A stretch of 64,000 nt of DNA, taken from assembly GCA_037176705.1 (NCBI GenBank), contig CM073886.1:4774001-4838000 (forward strand). The letters are read 5' to 3'. The DNA is from Molossus alvarezi (taxonomy: Eukaryota > Chordata > Mammalia > Chiroptera > Molossidae). This document shows positions 56,866 to 64,000 of this stretch, piece by piece. Numbering within the stretch: the stretch's first letter is position 1; each line of letters begins with the position of its first letter. Made by a program: the position numbers and the translations under genes. Below the pieces are notes generated by a model. It saw nothing but the letters and a program-made list of their open reading frames with translations, did not search any database and had not been told where the DNA came from.

Positions 56866-56943
56866 GACTCTGAGAACAGTGGGGATAGCGGATACCCCAG
56901 TGAGAAGCGGGGTGAGCTGGATGACCCAGAGCCCCAAGAACAT
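56866..56943 (+). CDS. EEF2K: EEF2K coding exon 12: DSG phosphodegron
   Basis: The exon lies between ctctccacag and gtaagg. It is 78 bp, in phase 0, and encodes DSENSGDSGYPSEKRGELDD followed by PEPQEH. DSGYPS (Ser437 and Ser441; human 441 and 445) is the beta-TrCP-type degron that triggers destruction of the kinase after autophosphorylation. It is fully conserved here. Confidence 0.96.
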
Positions 56944-57674
56944 GTAAGGAACTCCCGGGAAATGAGCCCAGAGTTTTCTGTTGCCTCATTGTCTGTGAGG
57001 GTAGAGAGGTAGAGGGGATGCGAGTGAGAACATGACAGGTAAATACCAAGTGAGATCGTTTCAGAAAAAGGTGAATGCAGGGCAGAAGATAAAATAGGGT
57101 AGTGGGGACCAATGAGTGTAGTCAGGAGCCCAGTATGGGGGGTGAGACCCAAGGTTGAAAGTGGCTAAGCAGAGAGAATGCTGGGTAATAGGCTGGCATA
57201 CTGCTGGTATGGGTGGGAGGCCCAGCTCCTAGGCACGGGATCCCGGTAGCCTGGGGAGGGTGGCCCATGGTGGTGTCATAGCCATTTAAAGGGTTAGCCC
57301 TGTGCCAGCGCTGAGCATCAAGGCCGTGTTGCTGGAGCCCTCTGGTGTCAGCTTTGTTGAGACAGGGGTGGGTGCTTCGGCTAGAGGAAGGCCTTGGCCC
57401 AGCTTTCTGCAGACCTGTGCCTTTGGGTCGGTACCTTCTGTGCACACAGGGGAGCCAGAGGAAGGCTGTGGCCCCCCAGCACATTGGTTCTGCTGATTAC
57501 CCAGCATCCCTTCTGCTGGCCAGGCCGGGTTCCAGCCTCCCTACTGGGGGTCGGGCCAGTTCCCTGTGAGAGGCCTCAGGGAGGGCTGGAGCCGTTTCCC
57601 AGGAGGAGGATCTTGGCGAGACCAGTCTTGGGAGGAAGAGCTGCTCTCTGGACCACTGTTGTCTGCGTCCACAG
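56944..57674. other. EEF2K intron 12, nothing recognised
   Basis: 731 bp of unique-looking sequence without an identifiable element. Confidence 0.55.
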
Positions 57675-57737
57675 GGCCACTCAGACGGTAGCCGGAGGTG
57701 CGAGTCGGATGAAGACAGCCTGGGCAGCTCCGGACGG
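57675..57737 (+). CDS. EEF2K: EEF2K coding exon 13: acidic linker
   Basis: This 63 bp phase-0 exon between gtccacag and gtaatg encodes GHSDGSRRCESDEDSLGSSG and a final Arg. ESDEDSLGSSGR matches the human linker with its two phosphoserines. The first part (SDGSRRC) is more divergent than the rest. The exon is coincidentally the same length as the unit of the tandem repeat in the following intron, but the sequences are unrelated. Confidence 0.95.
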
Positions 57738-58108
57738 GTAATGCTCCCTGAGAACCTGTCATGGCTGCATGCTTGCCTTCTCCGGGCTTTCTGTTTCTCC
57801 GTCGCTCATGCAGCCCACCCAGGCGCCTCACGTCTCCCAAAGGGAGATGCTGCAAAGGAGCTGATCCCCTTGGCAGATACTTTTTGAGCCCCTGCCCTGG
57901 GCAGGATGATGGGGGCCCCTCAGGGAGGATTAGTGATGCCAGGCACCCATCCTGGAGCTCAGTCACAGCCCGCATTAAAATCCTACCCATTAAGTGGCTC
58001 ACCTCCTCCTTACACCCTCCCCATGAGACAGGCTGGTGCTACTCACCCCATTTCATGTACGAGAAACGGGCCCTAAGCAACTCCCCCCACATCATTGCCT
58101 GGTTTCCA

Positions 58109-58862
58109 GCAAGCACCTTAGATGAGCAGTGCCATCACACAGGTGCGGGGGGACAGCCCTCGGGAGCTCCAGCAAGCACCTTAGATGAGCAGTGCCATCA
58201 CACAGGTGCGGGGGGACAGCCCTCGGGAGCTCCAGCAAGCACCTTAGATGAGCAGTGCCATCACACAGGTGCGGGGGGACAGCCCTCGGGAGCTCCAGCA
58301 AGCACCTTAGATGAGCAGTGCCATCACACAGGTGCGGGGGGACAGCCCTCGGGAGCTCCAGCAAGCACCTTAGATGAGCAGTGCCATCACACAGGTGCGG
58401 GGGGACAGCCCTCGGGAGCTCCAGCAAGCACCTTAGATGAGCAGTGCCATCACACAGGTGCGGGGGGACAGCCCTCGGGAGCTCCAGCAAGCACCTTAGA
58501 TGAGCAGTGCCATCACACAGGTGCGGGGGGACAGCCCTCGGGAGCTCCAACAAGCACCTTAGATGAGCAGTGCCATCACACAGGTGCGGGGGGACAGCCC
58601 TCGGGAGCTCCAGCAAGCACCTTAGATGAGCAGTGCCATCACACAGGTGCGGGGGGACAGCCCTCGGGAGCTCCAGCAAGCACCTTAGATGAGCAGTGCC
58701 ATCACACAGGTGCGGGGGCGACAGCCCTCGGGAGCTCCAGCAAGCACCTTAGATGAGCAGTGCCATCACACAGGTGCAGGGGGGACAGCCCTCGGGAGCT
58801 CCAGCAAGCACCTTAGATGAGCAGTGCCATCACACAGGTGCGGGGAGGGCAGCCCTCGGGAG
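58109..58862. repeat. 63 bp VNTR, 12 near-identical copies, intron 13
   Basis: Each unit reads cagcaagcaccttagatgag, cagtgccatcacacaggtgc, ggggggacagccctcggg and agctc. The first nine copies differ by a single base. Copy 10 has an extra base, copy 11 a G-to-A change, and the last copy diverges at its end. Because 63 is a multiple of three, the array is open on both strands (for example 57761-58756 and 58679-58092), but it is intronic. Each unit has an E-box CAGGTG that is also a CAG|GTGCGG donor-like site. Confidence 0.97.
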
Positions 58863-59251
58863 CATCACGCTCTTCACTAGCTCATTCTGAAACATACTTG
58901 AGCCTCTCCTCCCAGCCTTTGGTAGGGCGAGTCTCTCCCGCCTGCAAGGCCCTTCCTGCCCCGTGGTCTCTCCTCCCAGCCTGCCTGCTCGCCCACTGGC
59001 CCCCCAGCCGCCCCCCAGCCGTGCTGCACCCGGAGCCTGCCCAGGTCCCTGCAGCAGCCTCACTCCTGCTCCCTCTGGAACACAGGCTACTTACCACATG
59101 TTCTTGGGCAAAGGGCTCAGCGTGGCAGGGGTCAGGGTTGTCAGCCGTGGCACCATCAGCATTTCGAGCTGGGCCACCCTTTGCGTGGGGGCTGCCCTGT
59201 GCACTATGGGATGTTTGGTGCACACAGATGCCTGGCTCTGCGAGAACCTTT

Positions 59252-59356
59252 TTATTTCTTTTTGTTGTTGTTGTTACGTGCCCCTAGTGGGAACCGAACC
59301 CGGGACTCTCTGGTCTGCAGGCCGACACTCCAACCGCTGTGCCAAACGGCCAGGGC
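59252..59356 (-). repeat. Short tRNA-head-only SINE, copy 3, TSD
   Basis: A (TTG)n/T tail is joined directly to ttacgtgcccctagtggg and the inverted tRNA head. GCTCTGCGAGAACCTTT and GCTCTGTGAGAACCTTT flank it, so it is a complete short insertion. Confidence 0.92.
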
Positions 59357-59808
59357 TCTGTGAGAACCTTTAAACAGGTGTCTTTAGCTGGGAGACATTC
59401 CTGGAGGCATGCAGTTGATGCCCAGAGGAAAGCAGACAGATCTGCTCCTGGTCTGACTCCCTGGTGCTGTGTGGAGAGCTGGCCGGCAGGCAGCTTGGAG
59501 TCCAGACTCCCGACCACACCCAGGGTGACACATGAGGGAAGCACCCCTTAGTACGGCTGTGGCCTGTTCTGCTGGCCTTTGTTCCTGTTGCTGTCACAGG
59601 CCCTCAGCCCCCACAAGCCAAAAGAATTCCAGTGACTAGAAATGGCACCCTATTTGTCCAAGAAAACTTTACACCATCAGGGTTTGCTCCCCACCTTGCC
59701 AGCCAGGCTTGTGTAGTAGCCGCCACCGCCGACTGTTACCAGCCCGTCTGTCCCCAGCCCCAGCTTCTCTGGCCTGGAGACTCGCCATGCCCGGTTCTCT
59801 CCCTTCAG

Positions 59809-59943
59809 GTCTGTGTGGAGAAGTGGAATCTCCTTAACTCCTCCCGCCTCCACCTGCCGAGGCCTTCAGCCGTGGCCCTCGAAGTGCAAAGGCTTAATAC
59901 TCTGGACCTTGAAAAGAAAATCGGGAAGTCCATTTTGGGGAAG
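59809..59943 (+). CDS. EEF2K: EEF2K coding exon 14: PKA site and start of the C-terminal region
   Basis: The exon lies between ctcccttcag and gtatca and encodes VCVEKWNLLNSSRLHLPRPS followed by AVALEVQRLNTLDLEKKIG and KSILGK. Ser496 corresponds to human Ser500, a PKA and autophosphorylation site that gives Ca2+-independent activity. The residue before it is Pro here and, from memory, Ala in human. Exon length 135 bp, phase 0. Confidence 0.96.
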
Positions 59944-60092
59944 GTATCAGTGATGCCTGTTTCAGACCCCTCTTCGCACTAACCTGGCTCTCATCTCCTC
60001 CACTCATAGCTTCCTCCTGCAGGCTGGCTGGGGCCGTGGGTGTGGCTCGGACCTCCCAGACCGCCTGGCCAATACCCACGTCTGTGTGGCAG

Positions 60093-60281
60093 GTCCATCT
60101 GGCCATGGTGCGCTACCATGAGGGTGGGCGCTTCTGCAAGAAGGACGAGGAGTGGGACCGAGAGTCGGCCGTCTTCCACTTGGAGCATGCAGCTGACCTG
60201 GGTGAGCTGGAGGCCATCGTGGGCCTGGGACTCATGTACTCGCAGCTGCCCCACCACATCCTGGCTGACGTCTCTCTGAAG
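60093..60281 (+). CDS. EEF2K: EEF2K coding exon 15: SEL1-like repeats
   Basis: The exon lies between gtgtggcag and gtgaga and encodes VHLAMVRYHEGGRFCKKDEE, WDRESAVFHLEHAADLGELE, and AIVGLGLMYSQLPHHILADVS with LK. The helix pattern (AVFHLEHAADLGELEAIVGLGLMY) is a typical SEL1-like repeat. In eEF2K the C-terminal SEL1 region helps recruit eEF2. The exon is 189 bp, phase 0 at both ends; the preceding intron is only 149 bp. Confidence 0.96.
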
Positions 60282-61333
60282 GTGAGAGGGGCTGGGGCCC
60301 AGCCGGCTAGCCTTCATCAGCCAACCAGTCCCCGCTGCCCTGGGAGATCCTGATCACCAGCTAGAGGCCAGGCACTTCCAGGTTGCTGGAAACTGGTAGA
60401 ATTAGTCTCTGCCCTTGGGGAGTGAGTGGAAGGGGACAGTCCCACTTCCAGACAATTATAGCAGGTGTGATGGGAGAAGCAGAAGAGACAGGTGGAAACA
60501 AATGAGGGAGGGCCCTGGCTGGGGTGTTCAGGGGTCAACGCCTACTTCCTGATAGCTGGTTCCAGCGGTATCCTTAGAAGCTAGGACAGAGCCCAGCACA
60601 CAGTAGGGGCTCAGTATTTGTGAAATCAATGAATAAGGTGATATTTAAGTTAGACCTAACAGCGCAGTGGTACTTGAGAGGAGAGCAGTTCAGGCAGAGG
60701 GGCAACAGGATGATGGACCTAAGGACTGGGGGCGGTCAGGCCAGCTTAGTTTGTGTTTCTCTCTGCAGTCCATGAATCCGTTGTGTGTGGGGCCCGTATG
60801 TGAGAGAGCCAGGAGCCACAGAGAGAATTCCTTTGTTTAGGGGGTTATGTATTCCCAAATTTTCGTGGGCTTGCAGTGGTCACACTCATTCTGGCCAATG
60901 ATCTCTGTTCCCAGGTGTGACTAACAGACACCGTCTCTACATCACCCCAACTTCACTGTGTATGCATCTTTCTCCCCTTTGTCGGACCCCTTCCCCCAGT
61001 GATCTGCAGGGAATGTGCCAGTGGTTCCCTGGGGAGTGTGAAATTGCAGCTTCCTGGTGAAGCTGCCCAGATGACATGTCTATAATGTCTGGCTTCCCTT
61101 TGCTCCATTTCTATTATTAATAACTAGTGAGTTACAACAGTATCACTGGGGAGAAAATATGGCAGGGAATGTGATCAAGAGTGACTGGAGAGGCCTTTGG
61201 TATTCAGACCCAGGTTCCAGCAGCAGGAGAAGGCTGGGAAATGCAGTCTCTAGCTGGTGCGCCATGTACCAGCAAAGACATGGTGGGCGAGGATGGATGT
61301 GGAGGACAACTGGCAGGCCCTGCCTCACTTCTT

Positions 61334-61574
61334 TCTTTTTTTAATCCTCAGCCAAGGATATTTTTCCATTTATCTTCAGATAGAGTGGGAGGGAGGGAGG
61401 GAGGGGGAGCGAGAGAGAGAGAGAGAGAGAGACATCAATTGGTTGCCTCCTGCATGACCCTGACCAGGGCTGGGGACCAAACCACAACTGAGGTATGTGC
61501 CCTTGACTGGAATCAAACCTGCAACTCTGTTCCGTGCGCTGATGCTCTAACTGCTGAGCCAAACTGGCCAGGAC
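61334..61574 (-). repeat. Bat SINE with TSD
   Basis: Antisense copy ending aactggccaggac. CTCACTTCTT occurs on both sides. Confidence 0.88.
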
Positions 61575-61774
61575 TCTGGCTCACTTCTTGAAGCCTAAAG
61601 GTTGAAGAGGTTGATATGAGGGCTTTGGGTTTGTCTCTGAGGAAGATGGGAAGTCTTGGAACAGCTTTGTTAGAGTAATTGACTCAGCCTGGGCTTCAGA
61701 GGCATTTCTCTGCCTGCTGCTTTGGAGTAGATATTTGGAGAGCAAAATGGAAGCTGGTGGGAACATAGCCACTG

Positions 61775-62555
61775 TGGAAAACAGCTGGGCAGCTTCTCAA
61801 AGGTTAAACAGACACATGTGACCCAGTAATTCCACTCCATAGTGTATACCCAAGAGATTAAAAACATGCATCTTGTCCAGCCGGCGTGGCTCGGTGGTTG
61901 AGCATTGTCTCATGCACCAAGAGGTCACCAGTTTGATTCCTGGTCAGGCATGTGCCCAGGTTGCAGGCTCCATCCCCAGTAGGGGGTGAGCAGGAGGCAG
62001 CCAATGGATGTTTCTCTCTCATCAATGTTTCTCTCTCTCTCTCTCCCTAACTCTCTAAAGATCAATAAAACATATTTTTTAAAAAAACCTATGTCCTCAC
62101 CTAAAACTGGGACACACATGTTCGCAGCAGCATTACTCATAATAGCCAGGAAGTGGGAAACCCCAATATCCATCAACTGATGACTGGTGAGTGGATAAAT
62201 GGAATGTGTTATATCCACACAATGGAGTGTTATTTGGCCATAAAAAGAATGCAGCACCAACACCTGCTATAACAGGCGAACCTAGAAACGTCATGCTGAG
62301 GGAAAGAAGCCAGATGCATAGTGTATGATTACCTTTATACTGAATGCCCAAATGAGGAAATCTCTGGGAACAGACGACAGATGGGTGGTTGCCCAGGGTG
62401 AGATGCAATTTGGAGGTGAAGAGGTTTTGGTTGTCTGAAATTGTTACGGTGATGGGTGCACATTGTGTGAATATACTGAAAGTATTGAATTGTAAACTTT
62501 CAGTGGGTGAATTGTATGGTATGTGAATTACATCTCAATAAGACGGCTAAACATT
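61775..62555 (+). mobile_element. Old L1 3' end, sense strand
   Basis: The sequence runs in L1 sense: gacccagtaattccactcc, agcagcattactcataatag, atggagtgttatttggccat, tgaattacatctcaataa. Interrupted by a SINE. Confidence 0.8.
61873..62088 (+). repeat. Bat SINE, AATAAAACATATTTT-tail type
   Basis: Sense copy from gtccagccggcgtggctcgg to aagatcaataaaacatattt, inserted in the L1. Confidence 0.88.
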
Positions 62556-62827
62556 TTTTAAAGAGTGGAAGCAGAGAGCCCCATTGGAGGCAGGAGATGA
62601 GTGTCTCTCTGGAAGAATCAGAACAGACAGTGAGCAGGAGAGGGTCAAGGTTCCATTGATCAGGGGGCTAGCCTGTTCTCTTCTCACCACGAGGAATTCC
62701 ACAGCCCAGAGCTCTCGACACAGTTCAGGAAATGGGGAGAAGATTGATCACTGGGATCCTGGCATCACGGCATCACCTTCCAATGCCAGCTTCATTCTCT
62801 CTTCCCCTCTCTGCTTGGTGTTGACAG

Positions 62828-62952
62828 GAGACGGAAGAAAACAAAACCAAAGGATTTGATTACTTACTGAAGGCAGCGGGAGCTGGCGACAGACAGTCTA
62901 TGATCTTGGTGGCACGAGCTTTTGACACTGGCCAGAACCTCAGCCCAGACAG
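62828..62952 (+). CDS. EEF2K: EEF2K coding exon 16: SEL1-like repeat (last exon in window)
   Basis: The exon lies between gtgttgacag and gtactg and encodes ETEENKTKGFDYLLKAAGAG, then DRQSMILVARAFDTGQNLSP and DR with the Arg codon split (AG|G). It is a second SEL1-like repeat (GFDYLLKAAGAGDRQSMILV). Human has KAAEAGD, so a Glu-to-Gly change sits at the repeat's Ala-Ala-x-x-Gly turn, from memory. No later exon can be recognised up to 64000, so the rest of the C-terminus lies outside the window. Confidence 0.96.
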
Positions 62953-64000
62953 GTACTGTGGCCGCTGCTCTGGTGAGCTGGTGGGAGCCTGGGCTGCAGG
63001 CGAGAGCTTTCCCCTCCACTCTCAGAACAGACCTGGGTTTCAGGCTCGGCTCCCCACTGAGCTCCAGTCCAGTGGCCATGGGCAAGTCACACTACCTCCC
63101 TGGTCTCAGTTTCTTCATTGCATAAAATGGGGATGGTTACAGAGCCCGCATCCTGGGGTGGTTGTATGCGGTTAAATGAGATGGTTTCTGTCGTGGCACA
63201 GCAAGCACGATATCCGTGGCAGCAGCGTGGCCGTGACAGGTCAGGGTCTGGATGGACGTGCAGCATCCAGCGCAGAGTGCTTGTCCCTGATGTTAGGATT
63301 ATGGGTGATTAGAATGTACTCTTTCTACTTTTACTTTTGTTATGTTTTACTTCCGAGAGGGAGGGGAGGAAAATAAGCAAGTTCCAGGGGTGAGCTCAGG
63401 CCTGGCGTGAGTTTCCCCAGCGGCTCTGAGACTCCAGAGGGTCAGGCCTAGGGTGCTAGCTGCTCTTCCAGGCGCCAGGACTGGTTTCTGCAGTGGGGGA
63501 GGGAGCAGGGCCCAGCTCTACCTCCTCTCCTTGGCTTGAGCAGTAGGACGCCCCACAGGTCCGGCTGAGGGAGGACAGCTGGGGGTATTGAACCCAGCAA
63601 TGGGACCTATTGCTGATGCTCTGTGGTTCCCTTTGGATCTCAGCAACCCCTGCTGTGCTTAGGAGCCCGAGGCGGCAGGGCGAGCACATTCATCCTTGAA
63701 ACCTCCGGGTTGGAGCAGCCTGGCAGTTTCTCTTTGGGTTGAGGTCTCCTCTCCCTCTCACTGGGTTTAGAAGGAAAGTCAGGATTGTGGCTCTATCCTA
63801 TCAGACATCCAGGGTCCAAGACACCTGGATCCGTGACCTCCTGCCTGTATTCCATATCGTGCAAAAATGCGTGAGGCACTACTGGACTGCTCCCTTAGTC
63901 TGGACCACTCTCGCGCTGGAGACTATTTCACGGAGAGCAAGGGCGGGTCCTCCACACGTCTGAGGTCCAGTGTTCCGCAGGGCCTGGCTCAGCAGCTGTT
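62953..64000. other. EEF2K intron 16, continues beyond the window
   Basis: MIR-like sequence at about 63010-63180 (gggcaagtcacactacctc, ctcagtttcttcattgcata). No further EEF2K exon is recognisable. The rest is unassigned. Confidence 0.65.

Larger units (their letters stand above)
57738..59808. other. EEF2K intron 13
   Basis: 2071 bp containing the 63 bp VNTR (58109-58862) and a short SINE (59252-59356). The remainder is GC-rich and unassigned. Confidence 0.7.
60282..62827. other. EEF2K intron 15
   Basis: 2546 bp with SINEs at 61334 and 61873 and an old sense-strand L1 (61775-62555). The first kilobase (60282-61330) shows nothing recognisable apart from an MIR-like fragment near 60560-60640. 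Confidence 0.65.

Noticed and set aside
57761..58756. 331-codon open frame with a repeated 21-residue unit, plus a 195-codon antisense frame
   Set aside because: Both arise because the VNTR unit is 63 bp with no stop in those frames. It lies wholly in intron 13, with no independent gene signals.
63470..63530. Candidate EEF2K exon 17: ttccag followed by gcgccaggactgg resembles the expected CQDW codons
   Set aside because: The translation after Gln-Asp-Trp (FLQWGREQGP) does not continue the SEL1-like repeat, the cysteine codon is CGC and the frame has no suitable donor. A chance match.

Overview
The window is mammalian nuclear DNA, almost certainly from a bat. About 35 copies of a tRNA-derived SINE share the head GCCCTGGCCGGTTTGGCTC and a B box GGTTCGATTCC, as in the VES-type SINEs of bats. 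The bat call rests on remembered SINE families; I do not assign a species or family. The rest of the repeat background (L1, a half-L1 or HAL1 element, MaLR LTRs, Tigger, mariner, MIR) fits any placental mammal.

The only protein-coding gene I can support is EEF2K (eukaryotic elongation factor 2 kinase), on the + strand. Its CpG-island promoter and probable non-coding first exon lie near 15.7-16.3 kb. Fifteen coding exons run from the ATG at 33723 to a donor at 62953. Every exon joins in phase with GT-AG boundaries. Together they give 1877 coding bases (625 codons plus 2 bases), ending just after the ...LSPDR peptide. About 96 further codons (the rest of the SEL1-like C-terminus), the stop and the 3' UTR must lie beyond 64000. 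The protein layout is an acidic N-terminus, a calmodulin-binding segment, the alpha-kinase domain (catalytic Lys170, Asp273), a regulatory loop with the known phosphosites and a DSG phosphodegron, then SEL1-like repeats.

Region by region: 1-2.2 kb holds SINEs and unassigned sequence. A tRNA-Leu(UAG) gene at 2181-2262 on the - strand sits beside a small CpG-rich patch. From 3.2 to 7.0 kb lie a MaLR LTR and a decayed endogenous retrovirus with a recognisable Gag capsid motif. From 8.1 to 15.5 kb are a deleted HAL1, old L1, Tigger and hAT-like elements and many SINEs. The CpG island spans about 15.69-16.87 kb. Intron 1 (16.3-33.7 kb) contains a truncated U4 snRNA retrocopy, a nested inverted SINE pair and a full-length HAL1 with an open ORF1. 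Introns 2, 3 and 13 each carry a striking minisatellite: 34/36 bp, 16-18 bp G-rich, and a near-perfect 63 bp array. The compact 3' half (46-63 kb) holds most exons.

I found no undescribed multi-gene system. The most interesting items are the TSD-flanked full-length HAL1 with intact ORF1, a possible tRNA-head-only SINE subfamily (three copies), the homogeneous 63 bp VNTR, a perfect 20 bp fold-back just upstream of the promoter, the U4 retrocopy with a target-site duplication, and small in-frame deletions in the kinase.
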